A stretch of DNA of 64,000 bases from Clostridium saccharobutylicum DSM 13864. GTDB lineage: Bacteria > Bacillota > Clostridia > Clostridiales > Clostridiaceae. The position numbers and the translations under genes were made by a program. The first letter of the stretch is position 1. Each line of letters starts with the position of its first letter. The stretch lies in assembly GCF_000473995.1 (NCBI RefSeq), contig NC_022571.1, forward strand, positions 1,514,501 to 1,578,500, in the 5' to 3' direction. Shown one piece after another: positions 19,447 through 28,682 of the stretch. A model generated the notes under the pieces. It was given only the letters and a program-made list of their open reading frames with translations, was not told where the DNA came from and did not search any database.

Positions 19447-19570
19447 TGAGGTGAGAAAAGGCTCCTCACGCGCTATATAACTTAGTAATCAGAGATGCAG
19501 GATACGCCGACCTGCCAAAAATAATTTATGATATTGCTACTCCTGGATTAAATTCTGGGAGTTTTTTATT
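19447..19570 (+). ncRNA. Structured, relatively GC-rich block ending in a terminator
   Basis: Stems seen: TGAGG/CCTCA (19447-19451 with 19464-19468) or the alternative GTGAG/CTCAC, then GCAGG/CCTGC (19497-19501 with 19511-19515) with the 9-base loop ATACGCCGA, then a clear Rho-independent terminator ACTCCTGG/CTGGGAGT (19539-19562) followed by six T. The block is markedly richer in G+C than the surrounding intergenic DNA. I cannot match it to a riboswitch family I know. The other explanation is the tail of a decayed gene: one frame is open from 19455 to the TAG near 19589 (about 44 codons) but has no start codon. The rest of the 525-base gap between 18986-19423 and the permease is promoter and riboswitch. 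Confidence 0.4.
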
Positions 19571-19748
19571 TACTTTAAAAAAGTATTAGAATAAAATCTA
19601 TATAATAATAATTTTTTTATCAAGTAGTATTTAAAATAAAATCTGAGCAATATTTTAGTAAAAATACGAAAATATAAAAAAATCCTAATTATATAATGAT
19701 TATTAATCGTAACATTCGTAATTGGCACATAAAATAACTAGAATTAAG

Positions 19749-19777
19749 TTGACAACATTCGACGTGAAATATATAAT
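19749..19777 (+). promoter_or_regulatory. Consensus sigma-A promoter upstream of purine riboswitch
   Basis: TTGACA (19749-19754), 17 bases, TATAAT (19772-19777): a perfect match to both hexamers. The predicted transcript start near 19784 is about 11 bases before the riboswitch. Confidence 0.85.
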
Positions 19778-19794
19778 AATATTCGTAAAAAGGA

Positions 19795-19865
19795 CAACTC
19801 ATATAATTGTGATAATATGGTTCGCAAGTTTCTACAAGATACCTTAAATATCTCGCTATGAGTAC
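19795..19865 (+). ncRNA. Purine riboswitch, guanine/hypoxanthine type
   Basis: P1 ACTCATA (19797-19803) pairs with TATGAGT (19857-19863). Between them are the conserved core elements ATATAAT, an L2 ATATGG, GTTTCTAC as J2/3, and CCTTAAA as L3. The specificity base corresponding to position 74 is C (in CGCTATGAG), as in the guanine class of xpt; adenine riboswitches have U. The base before it is G rather than the usual A. It lies just before a purine permease gene. Confidence 0.93.
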
Positions 19866-19875
19866 GACGATTAAC

Positions 19876-19925
19876 AAAGTATGTCAGTTCGGGTTAGTAT
19901 ATAATTCGTATTGACTATTTTTGTT
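19876..19925 (+). terminator. Riboswitch expression platform terminator
   Basis: AAAGTA(T)GTCA pairs with TGACTATTTT, then the inner bases GTTCGGGTTA with TAATTCGTAT via several G-U pairs, loop about 7 bases, then T-rich TTTTTGTTT. Ligand-bound P1 would leave this hairpin free, turning the permease off when purine is plentiful. Confidence 0.7.
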
Positions 19926-19948
19926 TAAACTATTTTGGAGGTAATAAA

Positions 19949-21322
19949 ATGCAAAAAGAAAAAAAAGCGAGACGATTATTAGAAATTTTATCTAATAAGA
20001 ATGTTGATTTCAAAAAAGAAATCATAGCAGGTATTACAACTTTTTTAACAATGTCGTACATAATAGCTGTAAATCCTAATATATTAGGACAAACGGGAAT
20101 GGATAAGGGAGCACTTGTAACAGCAACGTGTTTATCAGCAGCTTTCACTACAATTCTTATGGGAATATTCGCCAACTTACCATTTGCATTGGCTTCAGGT
20201 ATGGGGCTTAATGCATATTTCGCATATTCAGTTGTTTTAGGTAAAGGAATTTCATGGGAAATAGCTTTAACAGCAGTATTTGTAGAAGGTATTATATTTA
20301 TTTTAATGTCATTATGTAAAATACGTGAATGGGTAGTAAATGCTATTCCATTAAATATGAAATATGCAGTAACAGCAGGAATTGGACTGTTTATTGCATT
20401 TATAGGGTTTACAGGAAGTGGATTAGTTGTGAAAAGTGATTCGACTTATTTAGCATTAGGACACTTTGCACTTCCAACAGTATTAATCACTTGTATTGGA
20501 ATAGTGATAATTGCAGTATTTGATAAAAAAAGAGTAAAAGGATCCATGTTAATTGGTATTGTAGTTAGTACACTACTTGCCTGGGGATATGCAATGATTA
20601 ACCCAACGGTTGCAGCAGAACTTGGAATTTATTTACCAAATGGAATATTTAAATTTGAAAGTATTTTTCCTGTTGCCGGCAAAGTGAATTTTTCATATTT
20701 ACTTAATCCAAGTGACATAATGGTTTTTGCAACTGCAGTATTTACATTTTTATTTGTAGATTTTTTTGATAGCGTGGGAACGTTGGTTGGAGTTAGTTCA
20801 AGAGCAGGGCTTTTAGATAAGGATGGAAATGTACCAAATGCAGGTAGGGCGTTATTAACAGATGCAGTTGGAACTACTGTAGGAGCCTGTCTTGGAGTTT
20901 CTGCTATAACAGTTTATGTTGAAAGTTCTACAGGCGTTGAAGAAGGCGGCAAAACAGGTTGGACTGCAATTGTGGTAGGTGTATTATTTTTGATAGCGAT
21001 GTTTTTTTCACCAATTTTTATATCTATTCCATCATGCGCAACTGCACCAGCTTTAATTTATGTTGGATATTTAATGCTTGGATCAGTTAAAAATATCGAT
21101 TTTAATGAAATAACAGAAGGGCTCCCAGCGTTTTTTACAATTGCTTTAATGCCACTTACATATAGTATTGGTGATGGATTAACTATTGGGGTATTAGCTT
21201 ATGTGTTTATAAATGTAGTTTATAATATATTTTTTGTAAAGAAAAAAGAAGATAAGAAAAAAGTATCTATAGTAATGATAATACTAGCGATAATATTCTT
21301 GTTAAAATTATTTTTTCTATAA
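19949..21322 (+). CDS. pbuG: NCS2 family purine permease (PbuG/AzgA-like)
   Basis: 457 residues with about 12 hydrophobic segments. NCS2 family motifs: GMGLNAYFAYSV near residue 90, SSTGVEEGGKTGWTA and the acidic DFFDSVGTLVGVS segment that contains the substrate-binding Asp/Glu. The AzgA/PbuG subgroup imports adenine, guanine or hypoxanthine with protons. Regulation by the guanine-type riboswitch directly upstream indicates guanine/hypoxanthine uptake. It stands alone, with its own promoter and terminator. Confidence 0.93.
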   Translation: MQKEKKARRLLEILSNKNVDFKKEIIAGITTFLTMSYIIAVNPNILGQTGMDKGALVTATCLSAAFTTILMGIFANLPFALASGMGLNAYFAYSVVLGKGISWEIALTAVFVEGIIFILMSLCKIREWVVNAIPLNMKYAVTAGIGLFIAFIGFTGSGLVVKSDSTYLALGHFALPTVLITCIGIVIIAVFDKKRVKGSMLIGIVVSTLLAWGYAMINPTVAAELGIYLPNGIFKFESIFPVAGKVNFSYLLNPSDIMVFATAVFTFLFVDFFDSVGTLVGVSSRAGLLDKDGNVPNAGRALLTDAVGTTVGACLGVSAITVYVESSTGVEEGGKTGWTAIVVGVLFLIAMFFSPIFISIPSCATAPALIYVGYLMLGSVKNIDFNEITEGLPAFFTIALMPLTYSIGDGLTIGVLAYVFINVVYNIFFVKKKEDKKKVSIVMIILAIIFLLKLFFL

Positions 21323-21404
21323 TGAATGAATTGATTTATGAAAAAACATATATAATATAATTTTTGAAAAGTATATTATTTGAATAATACATAGATTTAT
21401 AAAG

Positions 21405-21438
21405 AAGTTGCTTTTAAATTAATGAAAGCAGCTTTTTT
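21405..21438 (+). terminator. Rho-independent terminator after the purine permease
   Basis: AAGTTGCTTT and AAAGCAGCTT pair with one G-U around a 10-base loop, then six T. Confidence 0.85.
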
Positions 21439-21570
21439 GTTTAAAAATAATTAATAAAATATAAATGTTAACAAAGTGTGAACAAAATATTGACATGAAT
21501 AGATAAATTAATTATGCTTTATTTATCGACTTGTTGATCAAAAGGTTAGTTAAAGGAGGTGTATAGTAAT

Positions 21571-22452
21571 ATGATAAAAAGCATGACTAGTTTTGGAAGA
21601 GCACAAAGTGAAGAAGGAAAAGATATGTGTTTTTCAATAGAAATGAAAAGTGTGAATCATAGATATTTAGATATCAATATTAGAATGCCTAAAATGATGT
21701 TTGCACTAGAAGAAAAAATAAGAAATATAATTAGTAAAAGATTGAATAGAGGGAAAGTAGATGTTTTTATTAATTATAAGAATTATGCAAATAATGCTGG
21801 AAAAGTACTTTTAAATATGGAACTTGCAAAAAGTTATTATGATTGCTTAAAACAAATTCAAGAGCAATTAAATACAATTGATGATGTATCTACATGTAAA
21901 ATAGCTAGATTTCCAGATGTAATCACATTGGCAGAACAAGAAGAAAATTTAGAAGATATCTTTAGTGAAATAGTACCATTAGTTGAATCATCGCTTGATC
22001 TTATGGAGGAAATGAGAATTAGGGAAGGTGAAAAACTAAAGGAAGATATTTTATTAAAGCTAGATATTATAAAAAATAATGTTGAAGAAATTGAAAAAGT
22101 ATCGGATAATATTCCTAAGAATTATAAGAAAAAACTTGAAGAACGATTAGGAGAATTATTGTCGGGAGTAGATATAGATGAGAGTAGAATTGCTCTTGAA
22201 GTTGCAATACTTTCAGACAAAGCTGCTGTAGATGAAGAGATTACTAGACTTAAAAGTCATTTGAATCAAATGCAAAGTACTTTAGAGTTAAATGAACCTA
22301 TAGGAAGAAAGTTAGATTTTATAATTCAAGAAATGAATAGGGAAGCTAATACAATAGCATCTAAATCAGCAGATATAGACATGACAAACAAGGTAATTGA
22401 AATAAAAAATATAATAGAAAAAATAAGAGAACAAGTTCAAAATATTGAATAA
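21571..22452 (+). CDS. yicC: YicC/YloC family endoribonuclease-like protein
   Basis: 293 residues from ATG 21571 with SD AAAGGAGG (21552-21559); the product starts [11 protein letters not shown], the conserved opening of the family. The C-terminal DUF1732 domain is present ([24 protein letters not shown]). E. coli YicC is reported as a small-RNA-directed endoribonuclease. First gene of a run that continues with remA, gmk, rpoZ and coaBC at very short spacing. Confidence 0.93.
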   Translation: MIKSMTSFGRAQSEEGKDMCFSIEMKSVNHRYLDINIRMPKMMFALEEKIRNIISKRLNRGKVDVFINYKNYANNAGKVLLNMELAKSYYDCLKQIQEQLNTIDDVSTCKIARFPDVITLAEQEENLEDIFSEIVPLVESSLDLMEEMRIREGEKLKEDILLKLDIIKNNVEEIEKVSDNIPKNYKKKLEERLGELLSGVDIDESRIALEVAILSDKAAVDEEITRLKSHLNQMQSTLELNEPIGRKLDFIIQEMNREANTIASKSADIDMTNKVIEIKNIIEKIREQVQNIE

Positions 22453-22466
22453 TTAGGAGGATAAAA

Positions 22467-22736
22467 ATGGGAATTAAATTAATAAATATAGGATTTGGAA
22501 ATATAGTTTCCGCAAACAGATTAGTCGCAATTGTAAGCCCAGAATCAGCACCTATTAAGAGAATTATTCAAGAAGCAAGAGATAGAGGGATGCTAATAGA
22601 TGCTACATATGGTAGAAGAACTAGAGCTGTTATAATAACAGATAGTGATCATGTTATTTTGTCAGCAGTTCAACCAGAAACAGTAGCTCATAGATTAGCT
22701 ACTAAAGATGAAGTTGTTGATGAGGTTGATGAATAA
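22467..22736 (+). CDS. remA: RemA family regulatory protein (DUF370)
   Basis: 89 residues. RemA (YlzA) is a DNA-binding activator of biofilm matrix genes in B. subtilis that forms oligomeric rings. The whole protein matches the family: [34 protein letters not shown] and [37 protein letters not shown]. The gmk start overlaps its stop by one base. The acidic tail VVDEVDE is beyond the family core. Confidence 0.96.
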   Translation: MGIKLINIGFGNIVSANRLVAIVSPESAPIKRIIQEARDRGMLIDATYGRRTRAVIITDSDHVILSAVQPETVAHRLATKDEVVDEVDE

Positions 22737-23374
22737 TGACAAATAAGGGAAGAGGATTATTAATAGTTATATCAGGACCATCAGGTGCGGGAAAAGGTAC
22801 AATATGTAAAGAGTTTTTAGATAGACATCCAGATGTAGCTTTATCAGTATCAGCAACTACACGATCTCCAAGAAATGGAGAAGTAGAAGGAATCAATTAT
22901 TATTTTATGTCTAAAGAAGAGTTTAAAGAGAAAATAGAAGTAAATGATTTTTTAGAATATGCAGAAGTATATGATAATTATTATGGAACTCCAAAGTCTA
23001 ATGTTGAAGAAGTGTTAGAAAGTGGAAAAGATGTTATCTTAGAAATAGATATACAGGGCGCATTAAAAGTAAAAGAAAACACAGAAGAGGGCGTTTTTAT
23101 ATTTATACTTCCACCATCAATGGAAGAATTAAAGCAAAGAATTATCAAAAGAGGAAGTGAAACTCAAGAATCTTTAATGAAAAGATTCAAATCTGCATAT
23201 AAAGAAATAAATTTTGTTTCTAGGTATAATTATGCAGTAGTAAATGATGAAGTGGATTTAGCAGTTGAAAAACTGGAATCAATAGTATGCGCTGAAAAGT
23301 GCAGAGTAGATAGAATAAAACATAGTATATTAGATTCTAAGGAGGGTATAATACATGAACAACTCTATGATTAA
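22736..23374 (+). CDS. gmk: Guanylate kinase
   Basis: Converts GMP to GDP. 212 residues with P-loop SGPSGAGKGT (13-22), SATTRSPRNGEVEGINYYFMS (GMP-binding), NYYGTPKSNVEEVL and lid region KRGSETQESLMKR. Overlaps remA by one base and runs 20 bases into rpoZ, so a tight translational unit. Confidence 0.98.
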   Translation: MTNKGRGLLIVISGPSGAGKGTICKEFLDRHPDVALSVSATTRSPRNGEVEGINYYFMSKEEFKEKIEVNDFLEYAEVYDNYYGTPKSNVEEVLESGKDVILEIDIQGALKVKENTEEGVFIFILPPSMEELKQRIIKRGSETQESLMKRFKSAYKEINFVSRYNYAVVNDEVDLAVEKLESIVCAEKCRVDRIKHSILDSKEGIIHEQLYD

Positions 23375-23573
23375 TCCATCAGTAGTGGATTTATTAAAAA
23401 AGACACAAGACAGATATTCATTAGTAATTTTAACTTCAAAAAGAGCTAGACAAATAATTGAGGGCTCTAATCCAAAGGTGGAAATAGATTCAAATAAGCC
23501 TTTAACAATTGCCATTAACGAAGTTAATGAAAATGCGATTAAGTATGAAGTAGTAAAAGAAGGTCTTGAATAA
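23355..23573 (+). CDS. rpoZ: DNA-directed RNA polymerase omega subunit
   Basis: 72-residue omega, which helps assemble beta-prime. Sequence MNNSMINPSVVDLLKKTQDRYSLVILTSKRARQI is typical. ATG 23355 lies inside the end of gmk (20-base overlap) and has SD GGAGGG at 23341-23346. gmk-rpoZ order is standard for Firmicutes. Confidence 0.95.
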   Translation: MNNSMINPSVVDLLKKTQDRYSLVILTSKRARQIIEGSNPKVEIDSNKPLTIAINEVNENAIKYEVVKEGLE

Positions 23574-23574
23574 G

Positions 23575-24756
23575 ATGAAAAAAAATGTAGTTCTGGGGGT
23601 AAGTGGAGGAATTGCTGCTTACAAAGCGTTAGAAATTGTTAGTTTGCTAGTAAAAAAAGATATTAATGTTAATGTTATTATGACAGAATCAGCAACTAAA
23701 TTTGTAACTCCACTTTCTTTTCAATCATTAAGTCAGAATATGGTTACAGAAGATATGTTTGCAGAACCAAAAGCTTGGGAAATTCAACATATTAGTTTAG
23801 CAGAAAAAGCAGATGTATTTTTAGTAGCACCTGCTACTGCTAATATAATAGGAAAAGTAGCAAATGGTATTGCTGATGATATGCTTTCAACTACAATAAT
23901 GGCGACTAAAGCAAAAGTGATTTTTGCTCCAGCTATGAATACAAATATGTACACTAACCCTATAGTTCAAGAAAATATTAAAAAACTTAAGGCGTTAGGA
24001 TATGAGTTTGTTGAACCAGCTGAAGGAAGACTTGCTTGTGGCACAAGCGGAAAAGGAAAACTCGAAAAGCCAGAAATTATAGTAGATAAGGTTTTGATGG
24101 AACTTAATGAAAAAAAAGATATGATTAATAAAAACATTATAGTAACTGCAGGACCAACTATAGCAGCTATTGATCCAGTTAGATTCATTACTAATAGATC
24201 TAGTGGAAAAATGGGATATGCTATTGCTAAAGAAGCAAGAAATAGAGGGGCTAACGTAACATTGATTTCTGGGCCTACTTCTTTAGAACCACCAAAAAAC
24301 ATTGATGTAATTCGTGTTTCAACTAATGAGGAAATGAAAAGTGAAGTTATAAAGCGTTTTGAGAGTGCAGATATAGTAATTAAGTCAGCAGCAGTTGCTG
24401 ATTATAAGCCTAAAAATTATAGTACTCAAAAAATAAAAAAAGGCGATAATGACTTATATCTAGAATTTATCAGAGATAATGATATTTTAATGGAATTAGG
24501 AAAAAGAAAAACAAACCAAATTTTGGTCGGTTTTGCTGCAGAAAGTGAGAATTTAAAAGAAAATGCAAAATCTAAGCTTGAAAGAAAAAATTTGGATTAT
24601 ATTGTAGCAAATGATATAACTTCAAGTGATACTGGATTTGCATCAGAAGATAATAAGGTAATAATTTTATCTGAAAAACAAGAAACAGAGCTAGATAAGA
24701 TGAGCAAAGAGAAGATCGCAAGCAATTTGTTTGACATTATCCTTAAGAAGCGCTAA
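23575..24756 (+). CDS. coaBC: Bifunctional phosphopantothenoylcysteine decarboxylase / phosphopantothenate-cysteine ligase
   Basis: Two consecutive steps of coenzyme A synthesis. 393 residues from ATG 23575, one base after the rpoZ stop. N-terminal flavoprotein CoaC: GVSGGIAAYKALE, catalytic His in WEIQHISLAE, PATANIIGKVANGIADD, PAMNTNMY. C-terminal CoaB: TAGPTIAAIDPVRFITNRSSGKMGYAIA and AAVADYKPKN. The end of the gene lies inside its own terminator hairpin. Confidence 0.97.
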   Translation: MKKNVVLGVSGGIAAYKALEIVSLLVKKDINVNVIMTESATKFVTPLSFQSLSQNMVTEDMFAEPKAWEIQHISLAEKADVFLVAPATANIIGKVANGIADDMLSTTIMATKAKVIFAPAMNTNMYTNPIVQENIKKLKALGYEFVEPAEGRLACGTSGKGKLEKPEIIVDKVLMELNEKKDMINKNIIVTAGPTIAAIDPVRFITNRSSGKMGYAIAKEARNRGANVTLISGPTSLEPPKNIDVIRVSTNEEMKSEVIKRFESADIVIKSAAVADYKPKNYSTQKIKKGDNDLYLEFIRDNDILMELGKRKTNQILVGFAAESENLKENAKSKLERKNLDYIVANDITSSDTGFASEDNKVIILSEKQETELDKMSKEKIASNLFDIILKKR

Positions 24757-24772
24757 AATTTGCGCTTCTTTC
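24745..24772 (+). terminator. Terminator overlapping the coaBC stop codon
   Basis: AAGAAGCGC (24745-24753) pairs perfectly with GCGCTTCTT (24762-24770); the TAA stop of coaBC sits in the 8-base loop. Followed by TCTC rather than a pure T run. Confidence 0.75.
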
Positions 24773-25043
24773 TCATTTGTATGGGGAAATATGGGATTTT
24801 ATAAACTTGAAATTCTGATTAAATCTAGCTTTAGAAGTATTGATAGATTGAATTATATATAAGAAGAATGAGTTTAAAGAGAACATGTCACAGCTTTTTT
24901 TTAGTATAATATATATTAAATTATAAAGGTAATGTAATTTGAATTTAAATTGCTTAAGTAATAGAATATGTGGAGAGAAAAAATATTAGTATATCATATT
25001 ATTAAAGTATGTGATATAAATTATTTGTAAGGGGGAAAGAAGT

Positions 25044-27260
25044 ATGTATGCTGAAGTAATTATAAATAGTGATGCATTAGAAGTAGATAGGCCTTTTACA
25101 TATGAAATCCCTTATGAATTATTACAAAATATAAGTATCGGGTTTAGAGTTAAGGTACCATTTGGAATGAGAAATAAACCTGTTGAGGGCTTTATATTTT
25201 CAATAATAGATGATAGAGATATAGAGATAAAGTATAAAGTGAAAAAAATTTTAGATGTATGTGACCAAGACGCAATGTTAACTGAGGATGATATATCTAT
25301 AATTAAGTTTTTGAGAAAAAAATATCTTTGTAAATTTATTGATGCTATAAGACTTATGATTCCAGTTGGAATTATGAAAGGTTCAACTAGTAAAAAGAAA
25401 AAGGTTGTTGGGATTAATAGAAAAGTTACTAATGATGAACTTGAAAAGGAAAATTATATAAAATTATATGAATTTATAATGAATAACAATGGCATTTATA
25501 CTAAAGCTGAAATTACAAAAAACAAGAATTTTTCTATATATTCATTAAACAAATTAATTGATAAAGGAATTTTGAAGGTTGAAGAACAAATAGTGTTTCG
25601 ATACAATACACGAAAATATGAAAGTGATGAAAAAAAATTATTAACTGAAGAGCAGGAAAATTGTCTACGTACAATTCTAAATGATAATGCACGAAAATAT
25701 TTAGTAAAAGGAGTAACTGGCTCTGGAAAAACTGAAGTATATCTTAGGTTAGTTCAAGAAACATTAAACGAAAGTAAAAGTGCAATTGTATTGGTACCAG
25801 AAATTTCATTGACACCACAAATGATTGAAAGATTTAAAGCAAGATTTGGAGAGGATGTAGCTTTATTTCATAGCAGACTGTGTGATGGTGAAAGGTTTGA
25901 TGAATGGTATAGGGTTAAACAGGGGAAAGCTAAACTCGTAATAGGGGCCAGAAGTGCATTATTTTTGCCACTTCAAAATCTTGGACTTATTATAATTGAC
26001 GAAGAACATGAAAATACATATAAGTCAGATCATAATCCTAAATATCACACTAGAGAAGTAAGCGAATTTATATGTGAACTTAAGCAGTGTAAATTAGTTC
26101 TAGGTTCAGCGACTCCAAGTATTGAGAGTTATTATAAAGCTCTTATAGGAGAATATAAATTAATAGAAATGAAACACAGAGTTAATGGTGGGAAAATGCC
26201 TCATATGGAAATAGTAGATATGAGAGAAGAACTAAAAAATAAAAATCTATCATTATTTAGTAGAAAACTTTCACAAGGAATTGAAGAGATTCTGAAAAAT
26301 AAAAAGCAGGCTATCTTATTTTTAAATAGGAGAGGGTACTCAACTTTTATATCGTGTAGAAGCTGTGGTTATGTGTTCAAATGTCCAGAATGTGATGTTT
26401 CAATGACATATCACAAAAATGGATATTTAATATGTCATTATTGTGGTCGAGCAGAAAAAGTTACTAATACATGCCCAAAGTGTAAAAGTAAATACGTAAA
26501 ATTTTTTGGAGCGGGAACAGAGAGAGTTGAGCAGGAAGTAAAGAAATACTTTCCAAAGGCAAGAGTTCTTAGAATGGATGTAGACACTACAAGACATAAA
26601 AATTCACATGAATCTATTTACAATTCATTTAAAAATGGAGAAGCGGATATTTTAATAGGAACTCAAATGGTATCAAAAGGTTTGGATTTTAAAAACGTAA
26701 CTTTAGTAGGAGTGCTTGCGGCAGATATGTCTCTAAATCTACCTGATTATAGAGCGGCGGAGAGAACATATCAAATAATAACTCAAGTTGCAGGAAGAGC
26801 AGGTAGAGGAAAAGATGAGGGGAGGGTAATAGTTCAAAGTTACACTCCAAATCACTATAGTTTAAAATATGCAAAAGAAGAAAACTACGAAGGATTATTT
26901 AAGGAAGAAATAAGTATTAGAAGGTTGATGGAAAATCCTCCTTTTGGTAAAATATTATTGATTAATGTTTCATCGAAATTTGAGGAAAAACTAAAGAAAT
27001 TCATGTATACTTTAGAAGAGAATTTGAAAAAATTAATAGTAGATTCAAATAATTTACAATGTAATGGAGTTTCGCTTTTTGGACCAGTACCTTGCATTAT
27101 TACCAAATTAAAGGATAACTATAGATGGCAAGTGATAATAAAAGGTCATTTTAATGATGAGTTTAGCGAAAAAGTGAAAGATACACTTTATCAATTAAAT
27201 AAGAGTGTATATAATGAAATAAGGGTTAGTATTGACATTAATCCGAATAATATGATGTAG
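25044..27260 (+). CDS. priA: Primosomal replication helicase PriA
   Basis: Restarts stalled replication forks by loading the replicative helicase. 738 residues: N-terminal 3'-DNA-binding domain, winged helix, helicase with Walker A VTGSGKTE and DEEH box (IIIDEEHENTYKSDH), zinc-binding insertion with paired Cys (CRSCG, CPECD, CHYCG, CPKCK) and helicase motif V/VI (GTQMVSKGLDFKNV, ITQVAGRAGRG). SD AAGGGGG at 25028-25034. Starts a long colinear run up to rlmN and beyond. Confidence 0.97.
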   Translation: MYAEVIINSDALEVDRPFTYEIPYELLQNISIGFRVKVPFGMRNKPVEGFIFSIIDDRDIEIKYKVKKILDVCDQDAMLTEDDISIIKFLRKKYLCKFIDAIRLMIPVGIMKGSTSKKKKVVGINRKVTNDELEKENYIKLYEFIMNNNGIYTKAEITKNKNFSIYSLNKLIDKGILKVEEQIVFRYNTRKYESDEKKLLTEEQENCLRTILNDNARKYLVKGVTGSGKTEVYLRLVQETLNESKSAIVLVPEISLTPQMIERFKARFGEDVALFHSRLCDGERFDEWYRVKQGKAKLVIGARSALFLPLQNLGLIIIDEEHENTYKSDHNPKYHTREVSEFICELKQCKLVLGSATPSIESYYKALIGEYKLIEMKHRVNGGKMPHMEIVDMREELKNKNLSLFSRKLSQGIEEILKNKKQAILFLNRRGYSTFISCRSCGYVFKCPECDVSMTYHKNGYLICHYCGRAEKVTNTCPKCKSKYVKFFGAGTERVEQEVKKYFPKARVLRMDVDTTRHKNSHESIYNSFKNGEADILIGTQMVSKGLDFKNVTLVGVLAADMSLNLPDYRAAERTYQIITQVAGRAGRGKDEGRVIVQSYTPNHYSLKYAKEENYEGLFKEEISIRRLMENPPFGKILLINVSSKFEEKLKKFMYTLEENLKKLIVDSNNLQCNGVSLFGPVPCIITKLKDNYRWQVIIKGHFNDEFSEKVKDTLYQLNKSVYNEIRVSIDINPNNMM

Positions 27261-27273
27261 GGGGAACATAAAA

Positions 27274-27714
27274 ATGGCATTAAGAAATATAAGAAAATAT
27301 GGAGATGCAATATTAAGAAAAAAATGTAGAGAAGTTGATGAAATAGATAAAAGATTATTAACTTTAATTGAGGATATGAAAGAAACTATGTATGATGCAG
27401 ATGGAGTTGGTCTTGCAGCACCACAAGTTGGAATATTAAAGAGATTATTTGTTATAGATATTGGAGAAGGTCCACTAGTATTTATAAATCCTGAAATTCT
27501 AGAAACTGATGGAACACAAACAGATGAAGAAGGTTGCTTAAGTTTACCAGGAGAAAGCGAAGAAGTTGTTAGACCTAATTATGTTAAAGCTACAGCTTTG
27601 AATGAAAAGGGAGAAAAATTTGAAATAGAAGCTGAAGAACTTTTGGCAAGAGCTATTTTACATGAAAATGATCATTTAAACGGGACTTTATTTATAGACA
27701 GAGTAAAAAGATAA
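27274..27714 (+). CDS. def: Peptide deformylase
   Basis: Removes formyl from nascent Met. 146 residues with all three motifs: GVGLAAPQVG, EGCLSLPG (Cys metal ligand) and HENDHLNG (HExxH). Follows priA by 13 bases, precedes fmt, the enzyme that adds the formyl group: the two are functionally opposed and often adjacent. Confidence 0.97.
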   Translation: MALRNIRKYGDAILRKKCREVDEIDKRLLTLIEDMKETMYDADGVGLAAPQVGILKRLFVIDIGEGPLVFINPEILETDGTQTDEEGCLSLPGESEEVVRPNYVKATALNEKGEKFEIEAEELLARAILHENDHLNGTLFIDRVKR

Positions 27715-27741
27715 ATTTGTCATAATAGGAGGTGATTTGAA

Positions 27742-28668
27742 ATGAACATAGTATTTATGGGTACTCCTGAATTTGCAGTTCCGTCATTAAAGAAATTAAT
27801 TGAAAAATATGATGTTACGGCAATATTAACTCAACCTGATAAGCCAAAGGGAAGAGGAAAGAAAATGGCTTATTCAGCAATTAAAGAGGAAGGGTTAAAG
27901 CATGAAATTCCAGTATATCAACCTATAAAGCTTAAAGATGATAGTGAATTAATTGCAAAGTTAAAAGAATTAAAACCAGATTTTATAATTGTAGTTGCGT
28001 TTGGTCAAATATTAACTAAAGAAGTGTTAGATATACCAAAGTACGGATGTATAAATCTGCATGCTTCATTATTACCAATGTATAGGGGAGCAGCTCCTTT
28101 GAATTGGGCTATAATTAATGGCGAAAAAGTATCAGGAAATACAACAATGCTTATGGATATAGGTTTAGATACTGGAGATATGCTTCTTAAGGATCAAATA
28201 AATATTCCGGAAAATATGACATCTGGAGAATTACATGATATTCTAATGGTAAGAGGCGCAGATTTATTAGTTAAAAGCATAGAAGGAATTGTAAATAATA
28301 CAATAAAACCTGAAAAACAAACAGATGAAACTTTTTATGCAAAAATGCTAAATAAAGAAATTGCTAGTATATGCTGGAATAAGACTTCAAAAGAAATTCA
28401 CAATTTAGTAAGAGGTTTAAATCCTTGGCCTATTGCTTATACACAATATAAAGGTGAAAGAATGAAAATATATGAAACGGAAGTTTTGAATGAAAAAATC
28501 ATAAAAGAACCTGGAACAATTTTAGATGTTAGTAAGGATGGAATCAAGGTTGCATGTAATGATAGTGTACTTATGATAAAGAAAGTACAATTCCCTAATG
28601 GCAAACCACTAACTATAGAACAATATATTAATGGTCATGAAATAGAGAAGAATATAATTTTAGGATAA
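27742..28668 (+). CDS. fmt: Methionyl-tRNA formyltransferase
   Basis: Formylates initiator Met-tRNA. 308 residues, with N-terminal formyltransferase domain ([33 protein letters not shown] with catalytic His, and IGLDTGDML) and C-terminal oligonucleotide-binding-like domain ([13 protein letters not shown]). SD AGGAGGTGAT 12 bases before the start. Confidence 0.97.
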   Translation: MNIVFMGTPEFAVPSLKKLIEKYDVTAILTQPDKPKGRGKKMAYSAIKEEGLKHEIPVYQPIKLKDDSELIAKLKELKPDFIIVVAFGQILTKEVLDIPKYGCINLHASLLPMYRGAAPLNWAIINGEKVSGNTTMLMDIGLDTGDMLLKDQINIPENMTSGELHDILMVRGADLLVKSIEGIVNNTIKPEKQTDETFYAKMLNKEIASICWNKTSKEIHNLVRGLNPWPIAYTQYKGERMKIYETEVLNEKIIKEPGTILDVSKDGIKVACNDSVLMIKKVQFPNGKPLTIEQYINGHEIEKNIILG

Positions 28669-28682
28669 TGGAGGGGTGTTAA

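Noticed and set aside
19447..19520. tRNA-like gene
   Set aside because: No acceptor stem or T-loop (GTTCAA) signature; the stems do not form a cloverleaf.
19455..19589. A 44-codon open frame across the structured block after the PBECR gene
   Set aside because: It has no ATG, GTG or TTG start, is out of frame with the preceding gene and overlaps the terminator; kept only as a possible gene remnant.
19689..19877. A minus-strand frame of 62 codons
   Set aside because: It lies over the consensus promoter and purine riboswitch of the permease and has no SD or recognisable protein character.
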